From: Marivita sp. S6314 | GTDB taxonomy: Bacteria > Pseudomonadota > Alphaproteobacteria > Rhodobacterales > Rhodobacteraceae | Length of the DNA: 64,000 nt | Assembly: GCF_023015985.1 (NCBI RefSeq) | Contig: NZ_JALKAO010000001.1 | Coordinates: 372,001 to 436,000 of the forward strand | Direction of reading: 5' to 3' | Position numbers and translations under genes: made by a program | Notes under the pieces: generated by a model | Databases searched by the model: none | Told to the model about the DNA's origin: nothing | The model's input: only the letters and a program-made list of their open reading frames with translations | Shown here: positions 20,106 to 29,312 of the stretch, piece by piece | How the letters are laid out: each line of letters starts with the position of its first letter | Numbering within the stretch: the stretch's first letter is position 1

Positions 20106-20579
20106 TCACGCATCGACATAGCTTGAGAACACATCCGCTGTCCCATCCCGACGCATCAGGAAGACGTCATAGGCCTCTCGCTGCGATTCCGGCCCCATGC
20201 CCGGCGATCCGAATGGCATCCCCGGCACCGCCAACCCGATCGCGTCCGGCTGTTCCTCAAGGAGGCGCAAAATATCACGGACAGGCACATGGCCCTCAAT
20301 GGCATACCCGTCGATATCTGCCGTGTGGCAAGACGCCATCTGCGCCGGAATCCCACGTTTGATCTTTTCCTGCACCAACGTGCTGTTCGTGCGCAGTGTC
20401 ACGGTCACGTCGAACTGTGCCTGCTTCAGGATGTCCACCCAAGCACCGCAACACCCGCAATTGGGGTCTTTGAACACCTGAATGCGGCGGGCAGTCTCCG
20501 CACGCGCATGGGTCGCGGTGATCGTGGCCGCAAGGGCCGCGCTTACGAACGCGCGCCGGGACAGCGATTGTTGTGACAT
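20106..20579 (-). CDS. DUF411 metal-binding protein, Tat-type signal
   Basis: The 157-aa protein starts with a twin-arginine-like leader (SLSRRAFVSAALAATITATHARA) and then the DUF411 core: VFKDPNCGCCGAWVDIL with C41, C43 and C44. A distal cysteine lies in AQMASCHTADIDGYAIEGHVP. DUF411 proteins are linked to copper and other soft-metal handling. An AAGGAG site precedes the ATG at about 10 nt. The neighbouring cytochrome gene follows directly, suggesting a small periplasmic metal/redox unit. Confidence 0.85.
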   Translation of the reverse strand: MSQQSLSRRAFVSAALAATITATHARAETARRIQVFKDPNCGCCGAWVDILKQAQFDVTVTLRTNSTLVQEKIKRGIPAQMASCHTADIDGYAIEGHVPVRDILRLLEEQPDAIGLAVPGMPFGSPGMGPESQREAYDVFLMRRDGTADVFSSYVDA

Positions 20580-20676
20580 GTATCAGCGTCTCCTTCGGAT
20601 CTTGTTAAGATCCCGGATAGCGCTTCCAGTTACAAGAAGGTCAAGACGTTTCTGTGATCAAGGACGCGTGAGGCGA

Positions 20677-21048
20677 TCACGCTGTCATCACGACCAATGC
20701 CATCGCAAACAGGACCAGCGTCACCGGTCCCCAGACCGCCCGTTCCGGTTTCGACGGCGTGATCCAGTTCGCCACCGCCGACAACCCCTGCACCCCCAAG
20801 GCGACCCAGCCGGTCCATACAGGCCAGCCTAGCCCGGGGAATCCCGCTTTGGACAAGATCGCCAACCCCATGAACAGCAGGATCGGAATGGACACAGCCG
20901 CGATGATCCGCCCGGAGGTGGGCAACGCCCCCGCGTGCTGCCCGCCCTGCGTGTACCGGCCCAAAGGCGCACCGGCGATCAGGGCCACCTGAAAAAACAT
21001 GATGGCCACACAGCCCGTCGCATAAAGATGTGCAATCTGGACCGTCAC
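20677..21048 (-). CDS. Four-helix membrane protein, GTG start, end of liu operon
   Basis: A 123-aa hydrophobic protein with about four membrane helices (ATGCVAIMFFQVALIAG, IIAAVSIPILLFMGLAIL, VWTGWVALGVQGLSAVANWI, VWGPVTLVLFAMALVVM). I start it at a GTG at 21048, which overlaps the crotonase stop as GTGA; the longer frame upstream is antisense-free but inside crotonase. I recognise no family. It is apparently the last gene of the leucine-degradation operon. Confidence 0.65.
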   Translation of the reverse strand: MTVQIAHLYATGCVAIMFFQVALIAGAPLGRYTQGGQHAGALPTSGRIIAAVSIPILLFMGLAILSKAGFPGLGWPVWTGWVALGVQGLSAVANWITPSKPERAVWGPVTLVLFAMALVVMTA

Positions 21049-21821
21049 TGCCAGCTTGGCGCGCGCTTGTCGAAAAACGCGCCGACCCCTTCCCGGGCCT
21101 CGTCGGATTGCCACCGCGCCGCCAGCGCATCAATCGCCATGTCGACCTGCGCCTCGGTCACCGGGCCGGACAGCGCGCGCATCAACGCCTTGGCCTCGGC
21201 CACCGCCCCTGGCGCACAGGACAGGTACGGCTTGACCTCGGCCTCAACTGCGTCGTCCAACGCCTCTGCCGCAACCGTACGGGACAGCAGGTTCAACCGT
21301 ACAGCTTCGTCCGCCCCGAACACCCGCGCCGACATAAACACCTCGGACGCCCGCGTCCCGCCCATACGGGCCAGCACATACGGCCCGATATTCGCAGGCA
21401 ACAACCCCAACCGCGTTTCGGTCAGCCCAAGGCTGACGGTTTCGACCCCGATGGCCACATCACAGACCGAAATCAACCCAACGCCGCCGCCAAACGCGTT
21501 GCCATGAATGCGGCCAATCAACGGTTGCGGCAAATCATACAGCGCGCCCAACATCGTCGCGATCCGGCGGCTTTCGATGCGCCGCGTGTCGGGGTCCATG
21601 TCGAATTGCTCCCGCATCCACGCAAGATCGCCCCCTGCGCAGAACGAAGCCCCCTCAGCGGCCAGAACAACCACCCGAACCGACCCATCCTGCGCCAGAT
21701 TGCGAGCCACGTCTTCCAGCTCCGCCATCATCGCCGCCGACAAGGCATTGTGTTTGTCCGCCCGCGCCAGCGACAGCACGGCCACGCCGCGCGCATCTGT
21801 CTTTACCGAAATCAGGCTCAT
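21045..21821 (-). CDS. liuC: Enoyl-CoA hydratase family, probable methylglutaconyl-CoA hydratase
   Basis: A 258-aa crotonase-fold protein beginning MSLISVKTDARGVAVLSL. Oxyanion-hole motifs are seen at ASFCAGGDLAWM and IHGNAFGGGVGLISVCDVAIG. Its place after HMG-CoA lyase and the methylcrotonyl-CoA carboxylase subunits points to hydration of 3-methylglutaconyl-CoA to HMG-CoA in leucine catabolism. The start ATG overlaps the HMG-CoA lyase stop as ATGA; the upstream in-frame extension is rejected. Confidence 0.85.
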   Translation of the reverse strand: MSLISVKTDARGVAVLSLARADKHNALSAAMMAELEDVARNLAQDGSVRVVVLAAEGASFCAGGDLAWMREQFDMDPDTRRIESRRIATMLGALYDLPQPLIGRIHGNAFGGGVGLISVCDVAIGVETVSLGLTETRLGLLPANIGPYVLARMGGTRASEVFMSARVFGADEAVRLNLLSRTVAAEALDDAVEAEVKPYLSCAPGAVAEAKALMRALSGPVTEAQVDMAIDALAARWQSDEAREGVGAFFDKRAPSWQ

Positions 21822-22675
21822 ACCCGTTCCTCCCGCATCGCCCGCGCCATCGCTGCGGCCTGTGTCACAACCGTCATATCCAGCCCGTGCCCGTAGCCCA
21901 ATGTCTCCACCCGCGCGGCCACCGCTTCGGTGGCCACATTGCCCGCCGCGCCGGGGGCATAGGGACATCCGCCCAACCCGCCGACCGCCGCATCAAACAC
22001 GCGCAACCCCATCTCAAGCGAGGCTTCGACATTGTCACAGGCCCGCCCGCTGGTGTCATGGTAGTGCCCGGCTAAGCGGTTTGCGGGCATCTCGTCCATC
22101 ACCGCGCGCAACATGGCGGTGATGCCCTCGGGCGTCGCCCGGCCGATCGTGTCGCCCAAAGACACTTCGTAACAGCCCATGTCGCGCAACGCCGCCACAA
22201 CCCGCGCCACCGCATCGGGCGCAATCGCGCCGTCATAGGGGCATTCCACCACACAGGACACATAGCCCCGCACCGGCACACCCCGCGCCTGCGCAGCTTC
22301 GGCCACCGGTTTGAACCGCTCAAGGCTTTCGGCAATCGACGCGTTGATATTGGCCTTGGAAAACCCTTCGGACGCAGACCCGAAGATCGCCACCTCATCG
22401 GCCTGCGCCACCATCGCAGCCTCGAACCCGCGCATATTGGGGGTCAACGCGGCATAGGACACGCCGTCGTCCCGCGTGATCCCGGCCAACACATCCGCGG
22501 AATCCGCCATCTGCGGCACCCATTTCGGCGACACGAAACTCGCGCATTCAATTCGCCGGAACCCGGCCTGCGACAGGCAATCGACCAATGCCACCTTCTC
22601 CGCCAAAGGGATCAGCCGCGCTTCGTTCTGCAGCCCGTCGCGGGGTCCGACTTCAAAGATTTCGACGCGCTCCAT
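21818..22675 (-). CDS. liuE: Hydroxymethylglutaryl-CoA lyase
   Basis: A 285-aa TIM-barrel lyase that splits HMG-CoA into acetyl-CoA and acetoacetate. The N-terminal EIFEVGPRDGLQNEA, the metal-binding histidines in GHYHDTSG, and the catalytic loop GGLGGCPYAPGAAGNVATE with its active-site cysteine are all present. The ATG at 22675 has GGAGG at 7-nt spacing. A GTG at 22681 overlapping the GST stop is less likely because the ribosome binding site would touch it. Confidence 0.93.
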   Translation of the reverse strand: MERVEIFEVGPRDGLQNEARLIPLAEKVALVDCLSQAGFRRIECASFVSPKWVPQMADSADVLAGITRDDGVSYAALTPNMRGFEAAMVAQADEVAIFGSASEGFSKANINASIAESLERFKPVAEAAQARGVPVRGYVSCVVECPYDGAIAPDAVARVVAALRDMGCYEVSLGDTIGRATPEGITAMLRAVMDEMPANRLAGHYHDTSGRACDNVEASLEMGLRVFDAAVGGLGGCPYAPGAAGNVATEAVAARVETLGYGHGLDMTVVTQAAAMARAMREERV

Positions 22676-22677
22676 GG

Positions 22678-23346
22678 TCACGCCTCCGGAACCGGATAAA
22701 AGTCCTGCGCATAGAACCGCTGCCGGCCTTCACGATCAACCGCGCGCCGATGCGCCGGGCGCTCTGCAATCCGCGCCGCATAGGCACGCAGCTTGGGGAA
22801 ATCCTCCATCGGCACGTAATACGGCAGCGCAAAGAGGTTGAACCCCATCATCACATCCGCCGCCGAAAACCCCGACGGCAACAGCCATGGCTGATCGCCC
22901 AACTGCGCCTCCATCCCCCGCATCGTCTGTTTCAACCGCGCCACCGTCAGCTTGACCACCACCGGGGAAGGCTTGGCCGGGGGCCGCAGGAACACCAATT
23001 GCAGGTTCAGGTTCTCCACCAGGCTGGCCTGGGTTTCAGCAAAGCCTATCCATTGCAGATACGCCGCACGATCCGGATGATCCGCCGGGCGATCCAGCTC
23101 GGGCGCATAGCGTTCGGCCAGAAGCTGAACAATGGCCCCGGATTCGCTCATCTCCAGCCCGTCCACTTCAATCGCGGGAATGCGGATCGCAGGTGAAATT
23201 CGCGCCAGATCGCTTTGCGCCATCTCGCGCGTGCCGATCTGATGTTCGACAATCTCAAGCGGGCCGATCTTGTCCAACCCGATCTCTTCCAGCAGCCACA
23301 ACACACGGAACGACCGTCCGTATTGGACGTGATGCAACCGGATCAT
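22678..23346 (-). CDS. Glutathione S-transferase family protein in liu operon
   Basis: A 222-aa protein with an N-terminal thioredoxin-like GST domain (MIRLHHVQYGRSFRVLWLL, then SPAIRIPAIEVDGLEMSESGAI containing the cis-proline and SES glutathione-binding motif) and an all-helical C-terminal domain. It overlaps the mccA stop as ATGA, so it is translated with the leucine pathway enzymes. Its substrate is unknown. A role in removing reactive acyl or enoyl intermediates is only a suggestion. Confidence 0.85.
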   Translation of the reverse strand: MIRLHHVQYGRSFRVLWLLEEIGLDKIGPLEIVEHQIGTREMAQSDLARISPAIRIPAIEVDGLEMSESGAIVQLLAERYAPELDRPADHPDRAAYLQWIGFAETQASLVENLNLQLVFLRPPAKPSPVVVKLTVARLKQTMRGMEAQLGDQPWLLPSGFSAADVMMGFNLFALPYYVPMEDFPKLRAYAARIAERPAHRRAVDREGRQRFYAQDFYPVPEA

Positions 23347-25292
23347 GCCGCCGTCTCCGCGTCGCTTTCCAGCCGGATCAGAGCCGCGCCCGCCTCAACC
23401 TGCGCGCCCGGTGCCGCCAACACTTCGGCCACAACCCCGTCGCGCGCCGCCAGCAAGGCGTGCTCCATCTTCATCGCCTCCAGAATGGCCAGCCGATCCC
23501 CACGCTGCACGCTGTCGCCTTCGGCCACGAAGACCGACCGCACCAGCCCCGGCATGGGCGCTTCGATCACATCACCACCCGCACCGGCCCCGGCCTCCAC
23601 GTCAAGCGCGTCAACACGTGTGATCACAAGGGTCTGCGCCCCAAAAATAGTCGCCACAGAGCCGTCCACAAACACCGCCCGCGCCGCCTGCCCGTCAAAC
23701 CGCCAGCCGTTCACGCCGTGACGCGCATGCACAACCGTGTCGCCCACCGTCACATCAATGGCCCCGCGCCCAAGCGCCCTGAGCCGGACAGACGCCCGCG
23801 TGTCAGCGATGTCGATCTGCACATCCTGTTCCAGCGGTGCCCAAAGCGAAAACCCGTCCAAAGGCGCAGGCGACCGATCAAGCCCGGTCAGCGCCAGCAC
23901 CCCCTGCGCAATCGCCGCAGGCGCAGGATCTGCAACCGCCGTCAGATCATCCAGATCCCGTGCAATCAGCCCGGTATCCACCTCTCCGGCAGAAAACCCG
24001 GCATGATTGGCCAGCGCGCTCAGAAACGCGAGGTTCGTCACCGTACCAGCGACCTGCGTCTCCGCCAAAGCGCGGCGCAGCTTGCGCAATGCGACGTTGC
24101 GCGATGCGCCGTGCACAATGACCTTGGCGATCATCGGGTCATAAAACGGGCTGATCATATCGCCTGTCCGCACCCCGGTATCGGCGCGCGCGTCCTCGGG
24201 GAAGGCCAGATGCGCCAGCCGCCCGGTGGCGGGCAGGAACCCGGCAGGCACATCCTCGGCATAAAGCCGCGCCTCGAACGCGTGACCTGACAGGGACAAG
24301 TCCTCTTGCGCACATGGCAGGGGCGACCCGGCGGCAACCCGCAATTGCCATTCCACCAGATCCACCCCGGTGACCGCTTCGGTCACCGGATGTTCCACCT
24401 GCAGACGGGTGTTCATCTCCATGAACCAGAATCCGTCCGGGCGCAGCCCGTCGGACCCGTCCACGATGAACTCGACCGTGCCTGCCCCTTTGTACCCGAT
24501 GGCTTCGGCAGCCCGTACCGCAGCCGATCCCATCGCCGCGCGCATCTCGTCGGTCATGCCCGGAGCGGGGGCTTCCTCGATCACCTTCTGATGGCGGCGC
24601 TGCAACGAACAATCGCGTTCGAACAGATGCACCGCGCGGTCACCGTCGCCAAAAACCTGCACCTCGATGTGGCGCGGAGAGGTGATGAACTTCTCAATCA
24701 GCACATGCGCATTGCCAAACGCCGCCTGCGCTTCGGATTGCGCCGCCGTCAGCGCATCGGCAAAGGCCTCGGGTGCCTCCACCAGACGCATGCCCTTGCC
24801 GCCGCCGCCTGCGACCGCTTTGATCAGAACCGGATAGCCGATCTTGGCGGCTTCCGCCGCCAGATGATCCACACCCTGTTCGGCCCCCTGGTAGCCCGGC
24901 ACAACTGGCACACCGGCCTTTGACATCAGCGCCTTGGCCGCGTCCTTCAACCCCATCGCGCGGATCGCTTTGGCAGATGGCCCGATAAAGACCAGCCTGG
25001 CCGCCTCCACCGCGTCGACGAACTCCGGGTTTTCGGACAAGAACCCGTATCCCGGATGGATCGCCTGCGCGCCGGTTTCAAGTGCCGCGGCGACGATGGC
25101 GTCCCCGCGCAGATAGCTCTCTGCGGGGGTGGCGCCGCCCAGCGACACCGCCACATCCGCCATCGCGACATGGCGCGCCGAGGCATCCACATCGGAATGC
25201 ATCGCAACCGTGCGCACCCCCAGACGTTTGCATGTGTCGATCACGCGGCACGCGATCTCACCCCGGTTGGCGATCAGGATCGTGTCAAACAT
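23343..25292 (-). CDS. mccA: Methylcrotonyl-CoA carboxylase biotin carboxylase/biotin carrier subunit
   Basis: A 649-aa subunit with biotin carboxylase (N-terminal MFDTILIANRGEIACRVI, ATP-grasp loop VAGGGGKGMRLV, residues about 1-450), a linker/BT-like region and a C-terminal biotinyl domain with the biotinylated lysine in EAMKMEHALL. Paired with mccB, it carboxylates 3-methylcrotonyl-CoA. Operon context favours methylcrotonyl-CoA over propionyl- or acetyl-CoA as substrate. An AAATACCTC-family repeat lies between it and mccB. Confidence 0.92.
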   Translation of the reverse strand: MFDTILIANRGEIACRVIDTCKRLGVRTVAMHSDVDASARHVAMADVAVSLGGATPAESYLRGDAIVAAALETGAQAIHPGYGFLSENPEFVDAVEAARLVFIGPSAKAIRAMGLKDAAKALMSKAGVPVVPGYQGAEQGVDHLAAEAAKIGYPVLIKAVAGGGGKGMRLVEAPEAFADALTAAQSEAQAAFGNAHVLIEKFITSPRHIEVQVFGDGDRAVHLFERDCSLQRRHQKVIEEAPAPGMTDEMRAAMGSAAVRAAEAIGYKGAGTVEFIVDGSDGLRPDGFWFMEMNTRLQVEHPVTEAVTGVDLVEWQLRVAAGSPLPCAQEDLSLSGHAFEARLYAEDVPAGFLPATGRLAHLAFPEDARADTGVRTGDMISPFYDPMIAKVIVHGASRNVALRKLRRALAETQVAGTVTNLAFLSALANHAGFSAGEVDTGLIARDLDDLTAVADPAPAAIAQGVLALTGLDRSPAPLDGFSLWAPLEQDVQIDIADTRASVRLRALGRGAIDVTVGDTVVHARHGVNGWRFDGQAARAVFVDGSVATIFGAQTLVITRVDALDVEAGAGAGGDVIEAPMPGLVRSVFVAEGDSVQRGDRLAILEAMKMEHALLAARDGVVAEVLAAPGAQVEAGAALIRLESDAETAA

Positions 25293-25310
25293 ATCGTTCT
25301 GCCTTTTTCG

Positions 25311-25357
25311 CTTCCTCTTGCCCGAAATACCTCGGGGGTTTGGGGGCTGGCCCCCAA
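25311..25357 (+). repeat. Intergenic repeat copy 2 with strong palindrome, mccB-mccA gap
   Basis: The 66-nt gap between mccB and mccA is almost filled by a repeat: CTTCCTCTTGCCCGAAATACCTCGG in two parts, then a GC palindrome TTGGGGGC-TG-GCCCCCAA (25340-25357) ending at the mccB stop codon. On the mccB transcript the hairpin forms right after the stop but has no U-run. It may modulate the mccB/mccA ratio. Confidence 0.65.
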
Positions 25358-25358
25358 G

Positions 25359-26963
25359 TTACATCCGGAACACACCAAAGCGCGTCTCCTCGATGGGCGC
25401 GTTCATCGCGGCTTGCAGCGACAGCGACAACACGGACCGCGTTTTGCGTGGATCAACGATCCCGTCATCCCAAAGCCGCGCCGACGCGTAAAGCGGGTGG
25501 GCCTGTTCCTCGAACATGTCGATGGTTGGCTGTTTGAACGCGGCTTCTTCCTCGGCGGACCAAGTTCCGCCCTTGGCTTCGATCCCGTCGCGTTTGACCG
25601 TGGCCAGAACCCCCGCCGCCTGTTCGCCGCCCATGACGCTGATCCGGCTGTTGGGCCACGTCCACAGGAACCGGGGCTGGTAGGCCCGCCCGGCCATGCC
25701 GTAATTGCCCGCGCCGAAGGACCCGCCCACCAGCATGGTGATCTTGGGCACGGACGTGCAGGCCACAGCGGTGACCATCTTCGCCCCGTGCCGCGCGATG
25801 CCTTCGTTTTCGTATTTCCGACCCACCATGAACCCGGTGATGTTCTGCAGGAACACCAGCGGGATCTTGCGTTGCGAACACAGCTCGACGAAATGCGCGC
25901 CCTTCTGGGCCGCCTCGGAAAACAACACGCCATTGTTGGCGACAATCCCGACGGGCCAGCCATCGACATGGGCAAACCCGGTGACCAGCGTTTCCCCGAA
26001 ACGCGGTTTGAATTCGTCAAAGCGCGATCCGTCCACCACCCGCGCGATCACCTCGCGGATGTCATAGGGCGTGCGCAGATCCCCCGGCACCACGCCGAAT
26101 ATCTCGTCCGGATCATAAGCCGGATCTTCCGAGGTCTGCCGTAGGCCGGGCTTCAGCCCGGCACCCCCCAACGATCCCACCGCGCGCCGCGCCAAAGCCA
26201 GCGCATGGGCGTCATCTTCGGCCAGATAATCCGCCACACCCGAAAGCCGTGTGTGCACATCGCCACCGCCCAGATCTTCGGCGGTCACAACTTCGCCCGT
26301 TGCCGCCTTGACCAAAGGCGGACCGGCCAGAAAGATCGTGCCTTGCTCTTTCACGATGATCGCCACGTCCGACATGGCCGGCACATAGGCCCCACCGGCG
26401 GTACACGACCCCATGACGACAGCGATCTGCGCGATCCCCTTCGCGCTCATCCGGGCCTGATTGTAGAAAATCCGGCCAAAGTGATCGCGGTCGGGGAAGA
26501 CCTCGTCCTGATTGGGCAGGTTCGCGCCGCCGCTGTCGACCAGATACACGCAGGGCAGATGGTTTTCCTCGGCGATCTCCTGCGCGCGCAAGTGCTTTTT
26601 GACCGTCATCGGATAATAGGTGCCGCCCTTCACCGTGGCGTCGTTACACACCACCATGACCTGCCGCCCATGGACCAGCCCGATCCCGGCAATTGCCCCG
26701 GCACAGGGCGCGGCCCCGTCATACATGCCGTGTGCCGCAACGGCGCCGACCTCCAGAAACGGACTGCCCGGATCCAGCAGGTTGGCCACCCGGTCCCGTG
26801 GCAACATCTTGCCACGCGACACGTGTCGGTCGCGCGACCGTTCACCGCCGCCCGCCGCAGCCAAAGCCGCCGCGTCCTGCACCACCTTCAACGCCTCCAG
26901 ATGCGCCGCTTGGTTGGTTTTGAACTGGTCCGACGATGGGATCGCCTGAGAGTGCAATTTCAT
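25359..26963 (-). CDS. mccB: Methylcrotonyl-CoA carboxylase carboxyltransferase subunit
   Basis: A 534-aa carboxyltransferase with the crotonase-like halves of the family: [60 protein letters not shown] and [18 protein letters not shown] in the N-terminal half, and [30 protein letters not shown] in the C-terminal half. With mccA it converts 3-methylcrotonyl-CoA to 3-methylglutaconyl-CoA. A perfect palindrome (26145-26162) encodes part of an odd linker, [14 protein letters not shown], absent from my memory of homologues. The start is 1 nt after the LprI-like gene. Confidence 0.93.
   Translation of the reverse strand: MKLHSQAIPSSDQFKTNQAAHLEALKVVQDAAALAAAGGGERSRDRHVSRGKMLPRDRVANLLDPGSPFLEVGAVAAHGMYDGAAPCAGAIAGIGLVHGRQVMVVCNDATVKGGTYYPMTVKKHLRAQEIAEENHLPCVYLVDSGGANLPNQDEVFPDRDHFGRIFYNQARMSAKGIAQIAVVMGSCTAGGAYVPAMSDVAIIVKEQGTIFLAGPPLVKAATGEVVTAEDLGGGDVHTRLSGVADYLAEDDAHALALARRAVGSLGGAGLKPGLRQTSEDPAYDPDEIFGVVPGDLRTPYDIREVIARVVDGSRFDEFKPRFGETLVTGFAHVDGWPVGIVANNGVLFSEAAQKGAHFVELCSQRKIPLVFLQNITGFMVGRKYENEGIARHGAKMVTAVACTSVPKITMLVGGSFGAGNYGMAGRAYQPRFLWTWPNSRISVMGGEQAAGVLATVKRDGIEAKGGTWSAEEEAAFKQPTIDMFEEQAHPLYASARLWDDGIVDPRKTRSVLSLSLQAAMNAPIEETRFGVFRM
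26145..26162. repeat. REP-like palindrome inside the mccB coding region
   Basis: GCCGGGCTTCAGCCCGGC (7-8 bp stem, 2-4 nt loop) preceded by CCGTAG is of the same form as common intergenic palindromic repeats. Here it lies in frame in mccB and encodes residues around GLKPGL in a variable linker between the two carboxyltransferase halves. Confidence 0.6.
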
Positions 26964-26964
26964 C

Positions 26965-27453
26965 TTAAAATCCCCGCATATCCCGCAGTTGAACGGCGCG
27001 TGACGCCGTCATGGTCAAATGGCAATTGGCCCCGACAATGGTGCGGATGGTTCCGTCCTGCCAGATCGCGTAGCGCGCCGCACAATCGGCATCCCGAAAC
27101 GCGATCCATGCCCGCTGCGCGTCCCGCAGGGCCTCGGTCCGGTCAAGGATCGACGACCGCCCCTCGGCATCCTGCGCCGCGTTCATCGCCTGGGTTGCCT
27201 TGTATTCTTCGTTCAGAATGGCATCCCATTCTGCTGTTTCCGCCGCAATGCAATCGGCCATGCCCACCGTCGTCGATCCTCCGGGCTGGTCCTGACACTG
27301 CCCGGCGGCCTGCCCCAGACAGGGTGGGTACAAAGCGCCGACCTCTGTGGCCTCGAAACACGCCCGCACGCGATCCGGATCAACGGTCAGGGTTTGCGCT
27401 CCGGCCATCACCGGACCACAGGCGAAGATCATTGCAAGAAGACCCTGTTTCAC
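26965..27453 (-). CDS. LprI/DUF1311-type secreted protein in liu operon
   Basis: The 162-aa protein starts at a GTG (27453) that overlaps the acyl-CoA synthetase stop as GTGA. It has a signal peptide (to about VMAGA) and the DUF1311/LprI pattern: [42 protein letters not shown] and [19 protein letters not shown], with paired cysteines. Mycobacterial LprI inhibits lysozyme; most family members are uncharacterised. Its presence between leucine-catabolic genes is unexplained. Confidence 0.82.
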   Translation of the reverse strand: MKQGLLAMIFACGPVMAGAQTLTVDPDRVRACFEATEVGALYPPCLGQAAGQCQDQPGGSTTVGMADCIAAETAEWDAILNEEYKATQAMNAAQDAEGRSSILDRTEALRDAQRAWIAFRDADCAARYAIWQDGTIRTIVGANCHLTMTASRAVQLRDMRGF

Positions 27454-29012
27454 GACGTCCCATCCTGCGGCGACCGCGCCTTCAACTCCTTGCGGATCAC
27501 CTTGCCCGTCACGGTCATCGGCAGCGTATCAAGAAATTCGATTTCCCTTGGATAGGAATAGCTTGCAAGCCGCTCTTTCACCCAGTTCTGAAGGTCCTCT
27601 TCGGTGACCTCAGCACCGTCCTTGCGCACCACATAGGCTTTCACGATCTCGGTCCGCAGCGGGTCGGGCTTGCCCACCACGCCGCAGGTAGCGACGCCCG
27701 GATGCGTCAGAAGGCAATCCTCGATCTCGGCCGGGCCGATGCGATAACCCGAAGACGTGATGACATCATCCTCGCGCCCGACAAAGCGGATCGTGTCGCC
27801 GTCCATGACCCCACGATCCCCGGTCAGCATCCAATCGCCCCGGAACTTCTCGGCGGTCTGGGCGGGCCTGCGCCAATACTCCAGAAACATCGACGCCGAC
27901 CCGCGCCGCACGGCGATGTCGCCTTCGCCGTCGCGGGGCTGTCCGTCATCGCCGATCACCGCCACCTGATGGCCCGGCACCGCGCGCCCCATCGCGCCGG
28001 GCAACGGGTCAAACGACGCGGCACAGGACGACACGATCATGTTGCATTCGGTCTGGCCGTAAAATTCGTTGATGGTGCAGCCAAACGCGTCCCGCCCCCA
28101 GGCCAGCATCTCGGCCCCCAAAGGCTCTCCTCCGCTGGCGACGGACCGCAATCCGGGGATATGCGCGTCCTCAGCCTTGAGCATGCGCAGCGCGGTGGGC
28201 GGGAAAAACACGTTGCGCACCCCGGCGCGGTCGATCAGCGTCCGGCATTCGGCCACGTTGAACTTTGGCATCCGCGCCGCAACAACCGGCACCCCAAGCG
28301 CGAGCCCCGGCATCAGCACATCGAACAAGCCGCCGATCCAGGCCCAATCCGCAGGCGTCCAGATCACGTCGCCGTCCTGGCCCAGGAAATCATGGCTCAT
28401 CTCGACACCCGGCAAATGCCCGGTCAAAACGCGATGCCCGTGCAGCGCGCCTTTCGGTTTGCCGGTGGTGCCAGAGGTATAGATCAGCGTCGCCGCGTCC
28501 TCTGGCCCGGTTTCGACCATCGCGCGCGTGCCGCCAGAGGCCCCCAGATCGCTGCGAGTGATCGTTGCCACCCCCAGCCCGGCCAGTTGCACGACGCCTT
28601 CCAGATCGGTCACAACCACACCCAGATCCGCATCTTCGATCCGGGTCTTCAGCGCCTCTTCCCGAAACAATTTGAACAGCGGAACCGAGATCGCACCCAG
28701 CCGCCACGCCGCGATATGCGCCGCCGCGCAGAGGGGCGATTGCGACAGCAGCACGCCAACCCGGTCGCCCTTCATCACGCCGCGTTCGATCAGGGCGGTT
28801 TCAACCTGCCGCGACCGGTACCACAGATCGCCATAGGAAATTCGCCGGATGTGATCCGGTGTCACCTCGATGATTGCCAGCCGGTCCGGTTCGGTCACTG
28901 CCCAGCCGTCACAGACCTGTTGCGCCATGTTCAGAACCGGCGGCAGATCCCAGTCAAACCGTTTCCGCAGGGCCTCGTACGCGGCCGGGCGCAGCATGGG
29001 ACGGCCCGTCAT
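27450..29012 (-). CDS. AMP-binding acyl-CoA synthetase of the liu operon
   Basis: A 520-aa ANL-superfamily enzyme. The P-loop ATLIYTSGTTGKPKGALHGH, the A5-like INEFYGQTE, the hinge aspartate region WMLTGDRGVMDGDTIRFVGREDDVITSSGYRIGP and the C-terminal catalytic lysine in TVTGKVIRKEL are all present. The ATG at 29012 overlaps the upstream stop as ATGA. In this operon it probably activates isovalerate, acetoacetate or a related short branched acid. It resembles medium-chain acyl-CoA synthetases in size. Confidence 0.87.
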   Translation of the reverse strand: MTGRPMLRPAAYEALRKRFDWDLPPVLNMAQQVCDGWAVTEPDRLAIIEVTPDHIRRISYGDLWYRSRQVETALIERGVMKGDRVGVLLSQSPLCAAAHIAAWRLGAISVPLFKLFREEALKTRIEDADLGVVVTDLEGVVQLAGLGVATITRSDLGASGGTRAMVETGPEDAATLIYTSGTTGKPKGALHGHRVLTGHLPGVEMSHDFLGQDGDVIWTPADWAWIGGLFDVLMPGLALGVPVVAARMPKFNVAECRTLIDRAGVRNVFFPPTALRMLKAEDAHIPGLRSVASGGEPLGAEMLAWGRDAFGCTINEFYGQTECNMIVSSCAASFDPLPGAMGRAVPGHQVAVIGDDGQPRDGEGDIAVRRGSASMFLEYWRRPAQTAEKFRGDWMLTGDRGVMDGDTIRFVGREDDVITSSGYRIGPAEIEDCLLTHPGVATCGVVGKPDPLRTEIVKAYVVRKDGAEVTEEDLQNWVKERLASYSYPREIEFLDTLPMTVTGKVIRKELKARSPQDGTS

Positions 29013-29308
29013 ATCGACGGCCTCACAACCACCGGGTCGGTCGAGATCACGCTGCCAAACTGGTTCACGTGATACAGCAGCGCCCCGCATTGCACGGTGA
29101 TCCACGCCCCCGCGATCTGCCCCGGCACCCCCACGCAATCACTGGCGCGCGCATCCGCACCCCCGTCTTGCGTGATGTATCGTTGGGCAACAGCGTTGAT
29201 CACATCCGTCTCCGTTAGTGTTACGGCGATCCATCCGTAGCGAAAGGCCATTAACGCACCAACAAGGGTGACAAGGCCCAGCGGAACGAACCACCCCCAG
29301 CGTGGCAC
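29009..29308 (-). CDS. Small membrane-anchored protein of unknown function
   Basis: A 99-aa protein with one N-terminal hydrophobic helix (WFVPLGLVTLVGALMAFRYGWI) and a periplasmic-type remainder with two cysteines (SDCVGVPG and VQCGALLYHVNQ) that could form a disulphide. The start is a GTG at 29308, 4 nt after the ivd stop, with only a weak AAAGG before it. It ends in a 4-nt overlap with the acyl-CoA synthetase. I recognise no family. Confidence 0.68.
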   Translation of the reverse strand: MPRWGWFVPLGLVTLVGALMAFRYGWIAVTLTETDVINAVAQRYITQDGGADARASDCVGVPGQIAGAWITVQCGALLYHVNQFGSVISTDPVVVRPSI

Positions 29309-29312
29309 GCCT

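Noticed and set aside
26205-29072. 955-codon plus-strand frame opposite mccB and the acyl-CoA synthetase
   Set aside because: It crosses several real genes in antisense and is dominated by His, Pro and Arg. No domain is visible.
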